Assembly: GCF_003710805.1 (NCBI RefSeq)
Contig: NZ_RHHB01000002.1
Location: 62,001 to 126,000 of the forward strand
Source of the DNA: Agromyces tardus
GTDB lineage: Bacteria; Actinomycetota; Actinomycetes; Actinomycetales; Microbacteriaceae
Direction: 5' to 3'
DNA: 64,000 nt
A program made the position numbers and the translations under genes. Positions 27,333 to 35,777 of the stretch are shown piece after piece. How positions within the stretch are numbered: the stretch's first letter is position 1; each line of letters starts with the position of its first letter. A model generated the notes under the pieces. It was not told the DNA's origin. It did not search any database and worked only from the letters and a program-made list of their open reading frames with translations.

Positions 27333-29891
27333 CTACGAACCGACCGTGAGCGTCTTCACGAGCGCGACGGCCTCCTTCGGCGAGATCTCGGGGAGGTAGG
27401 CCCGGCCGATCGCCACGCCGATCGCGGGCAGCGCCATCGGGTCGGGGTAGGCCATCGAGATCGTGCGGTACTCGGGGTTGAACTTCGCCTTGAAGCGGAA
27501 GAGCGACGTGAAGCCGTAGGCCGGCTCGAGGGTCTTGCCGAGCCAGTCGAGCAACCGCGTCATCGGGGTCGCCGGCGGGGGCGTCTCGCCGGGCGCGAGC
27601 GGCTTGGCGGCGAGCGGGGCGCCCGAGAGGCTCAGGAACTCGGCGCCCGTCTCCTTCATGTGCAGCGCGGCCGAGGCGATCACGAACTCCATGACGCCGG
27701 GCATCGACTCGTCGGCGCGGCGCATGAAGTCGATGGTCCAGCCGATGGGCACGCCGTCGCGGAAGGTGGGCAGCCAGCTCGTCACGGCCTGCAGTCGTCC
27801 GTCGGGGCCGACCGCGAGCATGAGGCGCACGTCGCGGTCCTTCAGCTCGTCGAAGCCGCCGAGGGTGAAGCCCATCTCGGGCAGCTCCTTCTCGCTGACC
27901 CACTCCTCGGAGATCGCGCGGATCTGGGCCACCGTGGTGAGCGGCAGCTCGTCCCAGGTCGTCCAGACGGTCGTGAGCCCCTCCTTCACGGCGCGGTTGA
28001 GCGGCTGGCGCACCTTCTGCCACGCCTTGCCCGTGAGCTCGAGGCCTTGCGTGCGCACGACCGTCTCCTCGCCCACCGAGGTGTGCTGCCAGCCCATCGC
28101 CTCGACGATCGGCAGGAACTGCTCGTGCACGCTGTAGAAGACGGGCGTGAGGCCGTTCGCGTCGCAGAAGGCGGCGAACTCCCGCACCGTGCGCTCGTCG
28201 CGATCGGGGGTGCAGATCGGGTCGGACATCGTGATCGCGATGCCGTTGACGACCCGGTACGCCACCGCGGCCTCGCCGTCGTCGCTGAACCAGTACACGT
28301 TGCCGGGCCAGGTGGCCATGAACCCGAGCGAGCCGCCGCCACCGCGTCGCAGGAGGTCGCGGATGCGGCTGCGCCCGGCCATCGCGGTGCGGTCGGCGTT
28401 CGCCGAGAGGAGCGGCACCGCCGCGGCGACGAACACGATCCAGAACAGCGGGCCCACCGCCTGGAACAGCACGAACGCGACGTCGTGGTCGGGAACGATG
28501 ACCGGATCGAAGGTCGCGACGAACTGCGTGGGCAGGAACCGCTTCACCGTGTCGATCGTGAGGTCCCGCAGGTCCGCGGCGGGAACGTAGTCGCCGATGG
28601 TCACGAGCGCGGTGAGGAAGTACGCGGCGGCGAGCACGATCAGGGTGCCGACGGTGACGGTCGTGAACCGCACGACGGCCTCGTACGGGGCACGCACGGC
28701 GAAGTCGCGCCGGAAGGCGATCAGCACCCCCGCGACGGCGAGCGGAAGCGCCATCGCCGCGATCGCCCACACGATGAGCTCGCCGATGTCGAACGCCGTC
28801 CACCCCTCGGTGCCCGACAGCTCGGCCACCGTCGCCGCGACGTCGAAGGAGAACCAGGCGAGCAGCGCGAGCGCCACGTTGACCGTGACCGCGAGGATGA
28901 GCGCGAAGCGCCGCCCGTTGCGCAGGCCCCACGCCGCGAGCAGCAGGAGCACGAGCGGCAGGAAGACGAGGGCGATGACGCCGGGGCCCTGGGCGCTGAG
29001 CAGCGCGAGCTCGCGCTCGCAGAACGCCGAGACGACCCCGTCGCACTGGTCGAGCACGGCCTGCTTGTCGGGGATGCCCTCGGTGAAGAGGCTCGCGGTG
29101 AGCGAGAACGGCGTCAGCTCGTCGTTGTTGATGAGCGACACGATCGGCCCGATCGCGGTGATGGCGACCACCGTGGCGAGCAGCGCCCGGGTCTCGCCGT
29201 GCGAGCTGCGACGGGGGCGCAGCGTCGACGCGTCGCGGGCGAACCAGGCCCCGAGGAAGAGCCCGGCGATGCCCGCCAGCAGCCGCGACACGTTCGACGA
29301 ATCGCCGTCGTAGAGCACGAAGACGAGCACGAAGGCGAGGGTCACGATGCGGATGCGGCGGCGCCACAGCGCCGACATGAAGGCCGTCGACGCGATGAGC
29401 GCGCCCACGACGCCCGTGAGCGGATCGAGCGTGCGATCGGCCGCGGTGCCGAGCGACCACCACTCCCCGATGAGGCTGCCGCCCCACTGCACGACCACGC
29501 CGACCGTCATGCCGACGAGCCCCGTCACGACGAACGCGAGGGCGACGCGGATGCTGCCGAGCTTCCGCTCGGCCACGCCGAGCAGCAGCACCGCGAGCAC
29601 CACGCCCGCGATGAGCTGGAACGGGTCCTCGGGGATCGCGAGCGCGGTCGCGGGCGTCCACCAGCGTGCGGCCAGGACCGTGGTGGTGACCGCGACGCCC
29701 CACGTGTCGAGCGTCACGTCGCTCGCCGGAGCGATGAGCGTGCCCGTGACCGCGGCGGTGACGATGAGCAGCCCCCCGAGCCCGATGCTCACCGGGATGC
29801 GGCGCACGAACGAGGCGAGCACCGCCCCCGTCGTGCGCAGCCGCGACGCGGACGCCGGCTCGAGCTGCTCGTCGGACTTCGCCTGGGTCAT
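27333..29891 (-). CDS. MprF-like aminoacyl-phosphatidylglycerol synthase
   Basis: 852-residue membrane protein. The N-terminal part has about 12-14 membrane helices (flippase-like region), and the C-terminal third is a soluble DUF2156/GNAT-like transferase domain (FMATWPGNVYWFSDDGEAAVAYR... SLSGAPLAAKPL). MprF proteins transfer Lys or Ala from aminoacyl-tRNA to phosphatidylglycerol and flip the product, lowering surface charge and sensitivity to cationic peptides. Which amino acid is used cannot be told. Start ATG at 29891 follows a GGAGG-type site and overlaps the stop of the upstream hydrolase gene by 4 bp, so the two are coupled. Confidence 0.88.
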   Translation of the reverse strand: MTQAKSDEQLEPASASRLRTTGAVLASFVRRIPVSIGLGGLLIVTAAVTGTLIAPASDVTLDTWGVAVTTTVLAARWWTPATALAIPEDPFQLIAGVVLAVLLLGVAERKLGSIRVALAFVVTGLVGMTVGVVVQWGGSLIGEWWSLGTAADRTLDPLTGVVGALIASTAFMSALWRRRIRIVTLAFVLVFVLYDGDSSNVSRLLAGIAGLFLGAWFARDASTLRPRRSSHGETRALLATVVAITAIGPIVSLINNDELTPFSLTASLFTEGIPDKQAVLDQCDGVVSAFCERELALLSAQGPGVIALVFLPLVLLLLAAWGLRNGRRFALILAVTVNVALALLAWFSFDVAATVAELSGTEGWTAFDIGELIVWAIAAMALPLAVAGVLIAFRRDFAVRAPYEAVVRFTTVTVGTLIVLAAAYFLTALVTIGDYVPAADLRDLTIDTVKRFLPTQFVATFDPVIVPDHDVAFVLFQAVGPLFWIVFVAAAVPLLSANADRTAMAGRSRIRDLLRRGGGGSLGFMATWPGNVYWFSDDGEAAVAYRVVNGIAITMSDPICTPDRDERTVREFAAFCDANGLTPVFYSVHEQFLPIVEAMGWQHTSVGEETVVRTQGLELTGKAWQKVRQPLNRAVKEGLTTVWTTWDELPLTTVAQIRAISEEWVSEKELPEMGFTLGGFDELKDRDVRLMLAVGPDGRLQAVTSWLPTFRDGVPIGWTIDFMRRADESMPGVMEFVIASAALHMKETGAEFLSLSGAPLAAKPLAPGETPPPATPMTRLLDWLGKTLEPAYGFTSLFRFKAKFNPEYRTISMAYPDPMALPAIGVAIGRAYLPEISPKEAVALVKTLTVGS

Positions 29892-31219
29892 CCGTCCTCC
29901 TGCTGGTCGGTCGCCGGCGGTTCCTCGAGGCCGAGCCTCGGGTACAGCACGTCGAATGCGATCTCGAGCCCGCCGTCGAGCGCCTCGACGTCGTGGTCGG
30001 CGCCCGGGATGATCTCGAGGGTCGTGACGATGCCGGCCGCGGTCGCGGCATCCGCCAGTCGTGTCGTGCCGCCGATGAAGCCCGGGTCGCCCGCGCCGAC
30101 CGTGAAGATGCCGACCGAGTCGGCGTAGGGGGCCTTCGCGGCCATGACGTTGGCGGGCTGCACGGCCTCGAAGGCGAGGAAGCTGCCGCCGAAGACCTCG
30201 TGCCGCGTCTCGTCGGGATGCTCGACGCCGGGGTACTCCGTGGGCGAGATCGCGGCGAGGTTGCCGAAGGTCTCGGGGTACTTCGCGCCGAAGTACGCCG
30301 CGCACCCGCCCCCGTTCGAGAAGCCGGCGACCGTCCAGTACGTCGGCCCCTGCAGCACGTCGAGCTGGGCGCGGGCCCACGGCACCACGTCCTGCGTCAC
30401 GTAGGTCTCGACCTTGCCGAGGTCGGTGTCGAGGCAGAGCGGATCGGCGTACGGGTCGCCGAGCTGGTCGATCACGAGCCCGATCGGGGCGAGCCCGTCG
30501 TGCTGCGCCGCGAACCGGTCGAGCACGTCGGCGAGGAACCGCACGTCGGGGTCGCCGGGCTGGCCCATCATCATGATGACGAGCGGCAGGCGCGGCGCAT
30601 CGTCGACGAGGGCCGCCGGCGGGAGGTAGATCTGGGCCGGCCGGGCGTCGAAGCCCGAGACGGTGTTCGGGATGCCGCCCTCGACCTCGCCCGTCTCACC
30701 GTGCTCGGGCATGCCGGCGGGCGCCGCCCAGGTCTGCCACAGCGGTTCGGCCGGATCGGCGGGCGGCGCCTCCTCGGCGGGGTCGGGCGGATCGAGTTCG
30801 TCGGCCGTCGAGACGTGCAGCATCGAGCCGAGGGTCGGGCTGAGCCCGTACGCCGCGTTGATGCCCAGCATCGCGGCGAGCACGTACATGGGGATCGCGA
30901 GGACCGCGATGAGCTTGCGCCACCACCTCGTGCCCCACAGGTTCCACAGCGCCACGAGGATCGCGGCGCTCGCCGCGGACACCCACCACCAGGCCGCATC
31001 GTCGATCGGCCCGCTCACCACGCCGAGCACGTTCACGGCCAGCCACAGGCCCCCGGCCCCGAGGATCGCCCCGACGATGAGCAGCACGACCACGCCGAGC
31101 GCCCACGCCGCCGAGCGCTCCCGCACGAGCAGGTAGAGGAAGCACGCGCCCGCGATCGTCCAGACGACCACGGGCAGCGGCCCGTCGACGACGCTCACGT
31201 CCAGCAGCGCATCCCACAC
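29888..31219 (-). CDS. Membrane-anchored alpha/beta-hydrolase-fold esterase, partner of MprF-like protein
   Basis: About 443 residues. The first 150 or so hold four membrane helices (VVVWTIAGACFLYLLV onward). The C-terminal domain is a putative-esterase-family hydrolase: LPLVIMMMGQPGD before the oxyanion site, nucleophile elbow VAGFSNGGGCAAYFG, and a late His in PGADHDVEA. It is translationally coupled to the MprF-like gene. Hydrolases paired with MprF can remove the amino acid from aminoacylated lipids (AhyD type), a plausible role here. GTG 31219 is chosen: a GGGGGG site lies upstream and a TACGCT -10 box at 31254-31259. The longer start at 31276 would lie upstream of that promoter. Confidence 0.8.
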   Translation of the reverse strand: MWDALLDVSVVDGPLPVVVWTIAGACFLYLLVRERSAAWALGVVVLLIVGAILGAGGLWLAVNVLGVVSGPIDDAAWWWVSAASAAILVALWNLWGTRWWRKLIAVLAIPMYVLAAMLGINAAYGLSPTLGSMLHVSTADELDPPDPAEEAPPADPAEPLWQTWAAPAGMPEHGETGEVEGGIPNTVSGFDARPAQIYLPPAALVDDAPRLPLVIMMMGQPGDPDVRFLADVLDRFAAQHDGLAPIGLVIDQLGDPYADPLCLDTDLGKVETYVTQDVVPWARAQLDVLQGPTYWTVAGFSNGGGCAAYFGAKYPETFGNLAAISPTEYPGVEHPDETRHEVFGGSFLAFEAVQPANVMAAKAPYADSVGIFTVGAGDPGFIGGTTRLADAATAAGIVTTLEIIPGADHDVEALDGGLEIAFDVLYPRLGLEEPPATDQQEDG

Positions 31220-31253
31220 GACCGACCCCCCGGCTCCCCACGGCGCTGGGCAC

Positions 31254-31259
31254 AGCGTA
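31254..31259 (-). promoter_or_regulatory. TACGCT -10 box of the hydrolase-mprF operon
   Basis: Minus-strand TACGCT would start transcription near 31247, giving a leader of about 28 nt with a GGGGGG ribosome site before GTG 31219. Confidence 0.45.
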
Positions 31260-31284
31260 CCGGCGGCCGGCGGCATCCGTCCGG

Positions 31285-31313
31285 TTCAACCGCCGCGCGC
31301 CCGCCCCTAGGAT
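31285..31313 (+). promoter_or_regulatory. glyS promoter
   Basis: TTCAAC (31285-31290) and TAGGAT (31308-31313) are 17 bp apart. The leader to the GTG at 31368 would be about 48 nt. No T-box-like structure is recognised in it. Confidence 0.55.
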
Positions 31314-31367
31314 GGTTACCGTTCGTTCCGGGCCCTCGCCCGCACTCCCAGGACCATTGGAGCCACC

Positions 31368-32753
31368 GTGGCCGCACCCAGCCGACTCGATTCCGTCATC
31401 ACCCTCGCCCAGCACCGGGGCTTCGTCTTCCAGGCGGGTGAGATCTACGGCGGATCCCGGTCGGCGTGGGACTACGGCCCCCTCGGCGTCGAGCTCAAGG
31501 AGAACATCAAGCGCCAGTGGTGGCGCACGATGGTGCAGGGCCGCGACGACGTCGTCGGCCTCGACTCGAGCGTCATCCTGCCCACCCCGGTGTGGGAGGC
31601 ATCCGGTCACGTCGAGGTGTTCACCGACCCCCTCATCGAGTGCCTGCACTGCCACAAGCGCTTCCGCGAGGACCACCTCGTCGAGGCCTACGAGGAGAAG
31701 AAGGGCCGCGCGCCCGAGAACGGCCTCGCCGACATCGTCTGCCCCAACTGCGGCACGCGCGGCCAGTGGACCGAGCCCCGCGCGTTCTCCGGCCTGCTCA
31801 AGACCTTCCTCGGCGTGCTCGACGACGAGTCGGGCCTGCACTACCTGCGCCCCGAGACCGCGCAGGGCATCTTCGTGAACTTCGCGAACGTGCTGCAGGC
31901 GGCGCGCATGAAGCCCCCGTTCGGCATCGGCCAGATCGGCAAGTCGTTCCGCAACGAGATCACGCCCGGCAACTTCATCTTCCGCACGCGCGAGTTCGAG
32001 CAGATGGAGATGGAGTTCTTCGTCGAGCCCGGCACCGACGAGGAGTGGCACCAGTACTGGATCGACCACCGCCTCGCGTGGTACGTCGACCTCGGCATCG
32101 ACCCCGAGAACCTCCGGCTCTTCGAGCACCCGAAGGACAAGCTCTCGCACTACTCGAAGCGCACCGTCGACATCGAGTACCGCTTCGGCTTCCAGGGCAG
32201 TGAGTGGGGCGAGCTCGAGGGCGTCGCGAACCGCACCGACTTCGACCTCTCGACCCACTCGAAGCACTCGGGCAAGGACCTCTCCTTCTTCGACCAGTCG
32301 AAGAACGAGCGCTGGACCCCGTACGTCATCGAGCCCGCGGCCGGCCTCACCCGCTCGCTCATGGCGTTCCTCGTCGACGCGTACCACGTCGAGGAGGTGC
32401 CGAACGCGAAGGGCGGCGTCGACACCCGCACCGTGCTCAAGCTCGACCCGCGCCTCGCGCCCGTCAAGGCCGCCGTGCTGCCCCTGTCGCGCAACGAGAA
32501 GCTGTCGCCGCTCGCCCGCGAGGTCGCCGCGTCGCTGCGCAAGAACTGGAACGTCGACTTCGACGACGCCGGCGCCATCGGCCGCCGCTACCGTCGCCAG
32601 GACGAGATCGGCACCCCGTTCTGCATCACGGTCGACTTCGACTCGCTCGACGACAACGCCGTGACCGTGCGCGACCGCGACACCATGCAGCAGGAGCGCG
32701 TGCCGCTCGACGAGCTGCAGGGCTACCTCGCGCAGCGCCTCGTGGGGGCGTAG
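31368..32753 (+). CDS. glyS: Glycyl-tRNA synthetase, single-chain (alpha2) type
   Basis: 461-residue class II aminoacyl-tRNA synthetase that charges tRNA-Gly, essential for translation. The N-terminus has [20 protein letters not shown], then a zinc ribbon with ECLHCHKRF and VCPNCGTRG, class II motif 2 in [20 protein letters not shown], motif 3 in [14 protein letters not shown], and a C-terminal anticodon-binding domain. This is the dimeric form usual in Actinobacteria, not the alpha2-beta2 form. GTG start, with its own promoter. No partner genes in an operon. Confidence 0.97.
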   Translation: MAAPSRLDSVITLAQHRGFVFQAGEIYGGSRSAWDYGPLGVELKENIKRQWWRTMVQGRDDVVGLDSSVILPTPVWEASGHVEVFTDPLIECLHCHKRFREDHLVEAYEEKKGRAPENGLADIVCPNCGTRGQWTEPRAFSGLLKTFLGVLDDESGLHYLRPETAQGIFVNFANVLQAARMKPPFGIGQIGKSFRNEITPGNFIFRTREFEQMEMEFFVEPGTDEEWHQYWIDHRLAWYVDLGIDPENLRLFEHPKDKLSHYSKRTVDIEYRFGFQGSEWGELEGVANRTDFDLSTHSKHSGKDLSFFDQSKNERWTPYVIEPAAGLTRSLMAFLVDAYHVEEVPNAKGGVDTRTVLKLDPRLAPVKAAVLPLSRNEKLSPLAREVAASLRKNWNVDFDDAGAIGRRYRRQDEIGTPFCITVDFDSLDDNAVTVRDRDTMQQERVPLDELQGYLAQRLVGA

Positions 32754-32790
32754 GGCTCACGGGCGGCAGCCCGTCGTGGCATCCGCTCGC

Positions 32791-32796
32791 TAGGCT
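32791..32796 (+). promoter_or_regulatory. TAGGCT -10 box before a small unknown gene
   Basis: TAGGCT is followed by 7 nt and the ATG at 32804. A short hairpin (ACGGGC, 4-nt loop, GCCCGT; 32759-32774) after glyS precedes it. Confidence 0.55.
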
Positions 32797-32803
32797 CGCT
32801 GCC

Positions 32804-33154
32804 ATGCACGCGAGCGGCGGTGGGTTCGGCGCCGCCGTGGAGCCGGGCGGGCTGCAACTGGGGCTCGCGCTCGCCGACGGAACGCGGCTGCTTCCGATGT
32901 CGTACCGCGAGCCGGGCCGCGAGGTGACGCCTCCGACGCTGTTCGTGAACAGCATGGGCGGGGGCGGTGGCGAGGACTGGTACGAGGGCCGGGCTGCCGC
33001 CTGGGTCTGGTCTCCGTCTCGACCGCTCGGCGATGCCGACCTCGTGCTCGCGTGGGAGTCGTTCGGGATCGGCGAGCTGCGGCATCCGCTGCGGGCGAGT
33101 CCGATCGCCGCCGCCCCGGCCCCGCGGCCGCTGTGGCCGAGCGCCGCGGCGTGA
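32804..33154 (+). CDS. Unknown 116-residue protein
   Basis: Not assigned to a named family. It begins MHASGGGFGAAVEPGGLQLG, continues with an acidic/hydrophobic strand, has a central Met-Gly-rich loop (NSMGGGGGEDWYEG), then WVWSPSRPLGDADLVLAWES with a GIGE turn, and an Ala/Pro-rich tail. The Gly run followed by W, P-rich and W segments recalls a class of small uncharacterised actinobacterial proteins, but this is from memory. No signal peptide or membrane helix. The TAGGCT box 7 nt before the ATG and the good codon use support a real gene. It converges with the acetyltransferase gene, ends 4 bp apart. Confidence 0.65.
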   Translation: MHASGGGFGAAVEPGGLQLGLALADGTRLLPMSYREPGREVTPPTLFVNSMGGGGGEDWYEGRAAAWVWSPSRPLGDADLVLAWESFGIGELRHPLRASPIAAAPAPRPLWPSAAA

Positions 33155-33158
33155 GCCG

Positions 33159-33866
33159 TCAGGCGCCCTGCGCCCGGGCGGCCGGCCACTCGCGCAACAG
33201 CACGCCGTAGATGCCGGTGTCCGACCACTCGCCGTCGGCGTACTCCTCCTCGACGATCGTGCCCTCGTGTCGCATGCCCAGGCGTTCGCAGAGCGCAGCG
33301 GATGCCGCGTTCCGCGCGTCGAGGTGCGCGAACACCCGGTGCGCGCCGAGCCGCTCGAACGCGAACGCGATGACGGCGGCGGCGCCCTCCGCCGCGAGCC
33401 CGCGTCGCTGGAAGTCGGGGTGCACCACCCAGCCGACCTCGACCTGGGCATGCTCGGCGCTGCCCAGCCGCAGCATGAGGTCGCCGATCACGCGGTCGCG
33501 CGCGGCGTCCGCCACCGACGGCTCGCCGGCGAGCACCATGGCGAAGAACACGGCGTCGCCGTCGTCGGCGAGCCGGCTCGAGGAGGCGCGCTGCTCGGTG
33601 TGCTCACGGCCCTCGGTGCGGTCGCGCTCGACCCACGGGATGTAGCGCAGCACCTCGGGGAGCCGCTGGTACTCGTAGACGTCGTCGGCGTCGCTCGGGG
33701 CGAGCGGGCGCAGCAGCATCCGCTCGGTGCGCAGCGGCTCGACGCCGATCGCCCGCATGTCGAAGGGGAGGCGCAGCGCCGGCGGTCCGCCGGGATCGGG
33801 TTCCGCGGCGGCACGGGCGCCTTCGAAGTCGCTCGCCGCGGCGGTCGGCGTCGCATCATCCTGCAT
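33159..33866 (-). CDS. GNAT-family N-acetyltransferase (RimJ/RimL-like)
   Basis: 235 residues. A disordered N-terminal 40 residues precede a GNAT fold: LRTERMLLRPLAPSDADDVYEY, then EVGWVVHPDFQRRGLAAEGAAAVIAFAFERLGAHRVFAHLD with the acetyl-CoA motif Q-R-R-G-L-A, and NAASAALCERLGMRHEGTIVEEEYADGEWSDTGIYGVL. This pattern is typical of enzymes that acetylate an alpha-amino group of proteins or small molecules; the target is unknown. ATG 33866 lies 8 nt after TACGCT (33880-33875). Confidence 0.88.
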   Translation of the reverse strand: MQDDATPTAAASDFEGARAAAEPDPGGPPALRLPFDMRAIGVEPLRTERMLLRPLAPSDADDVYEYQRLPEVLRYIPWVERDRTEGREHTEQRASSSRLADDGDAVFFAMVLAGEPSVADAARDRVIGDLMLRLGSAEHAQVEVGWVVHPDFQRRGLAAEGAAAVIAFAFERLGAHRVFAHLDARNAASAALCERLGMRHEGTIVEEEYADGEWSDTGIYGVLLREWPAARAQGA

Positions 33867-33998
33867 GGTCACGAAGCGTAGCGCGCGGCGATGCCGCCGC
33901 GGCACCCGACATCGATTCGGTGCCGGAGCGTGGGGCGCGCCACGCCCGAGACAATCCCATCTGCTCCCCGAGGCCGCCGAGCCGCCCACCCGCGCGGT

Positions 33999-34061
33999 GG
34001 AGTGAGGTTTCTGTCCCGGAGTCCTCCATCCGAACCACCTCCTGCGCAGAAACCTCACTCC
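33999..34061. terminator. Long inverted repeat after hemA
   Basis: GGAGTGAGGTTTCTG (33999-34013) and CAGAAACCTCACTCC (34047-34061) are exact 15-bp inverse complements around a 33-nt loop; CGCGCG on both sides can extend the stem after a mismatch. It lies about 60 bp after the hemA stop and 130 bp upstream of the acetyltransferase start. It may end hemA transcription, or be a small mobile or regulatory element. Confidence 0.6.
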
Positions 34062-34122
34062 CGCGCGTCGGTCGCAGCGACAGCGAGGCCGGGCGTGCGT
34101 GGATGGACAGGCGCGTGCGGCG

Positions 34123-35487
34123 TCAGCCGGCGTCGCGGGCCGCGTCGTCGCGGGCGTTGCGATCGGCGGATGCCGCGGCCTCGGCCTCGGCGCGGATGCC
34201 GAACACGGCCTCGAGCCCGTCGAGCCAGGCGCGCTGCTCGCCCGCGCGGGCGTACTCGCGGGAGCGCACCATCGGGGTGTGCAGGAGCACCCCGGCCATG
34301 TGCCGCAGGGCGGCCTCGGTGCGGCCGTCGTCGTCGCCGCGAGCCTTCGCCCGCGCGATCTCCGCGTCGAGCACGTCGAACACGTGCGAGCGCAGGGCGA
34401 CCACCGCGGGGGCGAGGTCGAGCTCCTCGCCGACGCGGCCGAAGTTGCGGGCCGCGCGGTTGACGAGCTCGCGGGCGGCATCCGTCGCACCCAGCTCCTC
34501 GATGGGCGCGTGGATGCGGATCGTCTCGAGGTCGAGCAGCTCGACGCCGGGCACCTCCACGACGTCGGGGGCCACGTTGCGCGGCAGGCCGAGGTCGATG
34601 ACGAGTTGGCGCGGGGCTGCGGGCACGTCGGCCCGGGCGGCGGCGATCGCCACGGGGGCGGCACCCTGCGAGGCGGCGAGCTCGGCGCGGCCGACCTCGA
34701 GCAGTCCGCGGTCGACGACGTGGTGCTCGACGATCGTGCAGGTGACGATGACGTCGGCGGATGCCGCGGCCATGGCGTAGTCGGCGGATGCCACGGCGTC
34801 GATGTCGTGCGCGGCGGCGAACTTCACGCCGCGGCCCGTCGGGGAGTACACCGAGACATCGGTGACACCGCGATCGCGGAGCGCGGCGAGCGAGGCGCCC
34901 GCGAACCGGCCGGTGCCGACGAGCAGGACGCGGGTCTTCGACCAGTCGGTCACGCGGCTCTCGGCGAGGTCGAGCGCGAGGCGCACGAGCGAGCGGCCCT
35001 CGCCGCCGATGCCGGTGCGGTTCTTCACCCGGCGCGAGGTCTGCGAGGCGCGCTGGAACAGGCGCTCGAGCTCGGGGGTGGTGGTGCGCTCGGCGCGGGC
35101 CTGCTCGAGCGAGCGGCGCACCTGTCCGGCGATCTCGCCCTCGCCGACGACGACCGACTCGAGCCCGGAGGCCACGGCGAAGAGGTGCTCGGCCACGGCG
35201 TTGCCGTGCACGAAGCCGAAGGTGCTGAGCAGCTCGTCGGCCTCGAGGCCGGCCACGGAGCCGACCGCGCGGATCGCCTCCTGCACCGCCGGAACCGGCG
35301 ATTCGCCGTCGTTCGCGTCGAGGTCGAGGTAGGCCTCGAACCGATTGCACGTGGCCACGACGACGGCGCCCTGCACGGAGGCGTGCCCCTCGAGGATGCG
35401 CGGCGCCGCGTGCTCGGCAGTCGCAGAGAGGCGTTCGAGCATGTCGAACGCCGCATTCTTGTGACTTGCGGTCAGGCAGATGAGCAC
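34123..35487 (-). CDS. hemA: Glutamyl-tRNA reductase
   Basis: 454-residue NADPH enzyme that reduces glutamyl-tRNA to glutamate-1-semialdehyde, the first committed step of haem synthesis by the C5 route. The catalytic cysteine is C47 in VVVATCNRFEAYLDL. The Rossmann domain reads VLLVGTGRFAGASLAALRDRG, and the C-terminal dimerisation helices follow. GTG start 6 nt after TAGAAT (35499-35494), so probably leaderless. It faces away from the other hem genes, which start about 1.3 kb to the right on the other strand; the partner enzyme HemL is encoded at 47597-48919. Confidence 0.95.
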   Translation of the reverse strand: MLICLTASHKNAAFDMLERLSATAEHAAPRILEGHASVQGAVVVATCNRFEAYLDLDANDGESPVPAVQEAIRAVGSVAGLEADELLSTFGFVHGNAVAEHLFAVASGLESVVVGEGEIAGQVRRSLEQARAERTTTPELERLFQRASQTSRRVKNRTGIGGEGRSLVRLALDLAESRVTDWSKTRVLLVGTGRFAGASLAALRDRGVTDVSVYSPTGRGVKFAAAHDIDAVASADYAMAAASADVIVTCTIVEHHVVDRGLLEVGRAELAASQGAAPVAIAAARADVPAAPRQLVIDLGLPRNVAPDVVEVPGVELLDLETIRIHAPIEELGATDAARELVNRAARNFGRVGEELDLAPAVVALRSHVFDVLDAEIARAKARGDDDGRTEAALRHMAGVLLHTPMVRSREYARAGEQRAWLDGLEAVFGIRAEAEAAASADRNARDDAARDAG

Positions 35488-35493
35488 CCGACG

Positions 35494-35499
35494 ATTCTA
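35494..35499 (-). promoter_or_regulatory. TAGAAT -10 box of hemA
   Basis: Minus-strand TAGAAT, 6 nt before the GTG at 35487. The dispersed repeat cluster lies further upstream. Confidence 0.55.
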
Positions 35500-35580
35500 C
35501 CCGCCGTCGAAAGCGCCCCCGACCGGTGTGGACGCCCGCGAAACGGGAGTCCCGGTCCGTTTCCGCCCGCCGAGAATCGC

Positions 35581-35763
35581 CGGTCGAGTAGCGCGGAACC
35601 CCGCCGGTCGAGTAGCGCGGAACCCCGCCGCTCGAAAGGCGCGAACCCGCCGGTCGAGTAGCGCGAAGCGCGTATCGAGACCCGTCCGTCAGTCTCGATA
35701 TGCGCTGCGCGCCTCCCCGGCCACCCCGGGTCTCGATACGGCGCTGCGCGCCTACTCGACCGG
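35581..35763. repeat. Dispersed repeat family, locus 2: mixed direct and inverted units
   Basis: Left half holds plus-orientation heads (CGGTCGAGTAGCGCG) at 35581 and about 35604, a degenerate one, and one fuller unit ending GCGTATCGAGACC. Right half holds the reverse form (GGTCTCGATACGGCGCTGCG, CGCCTACTCGACCGG), once degenerate and once complete, ending 15 bp from the stop of the PH-like gene. The two halves could pair into one long hairpin. Confidence 0.85.
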
Positions 35764-35777
35764 CGGGGGCGCCGGCG

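Noticed and set aside
31291-31367. T-box riboswitch in front of glyS
   Set aside because: The leader is only about 48 nt and shows no T-box core or terminator/antiterminator pair.
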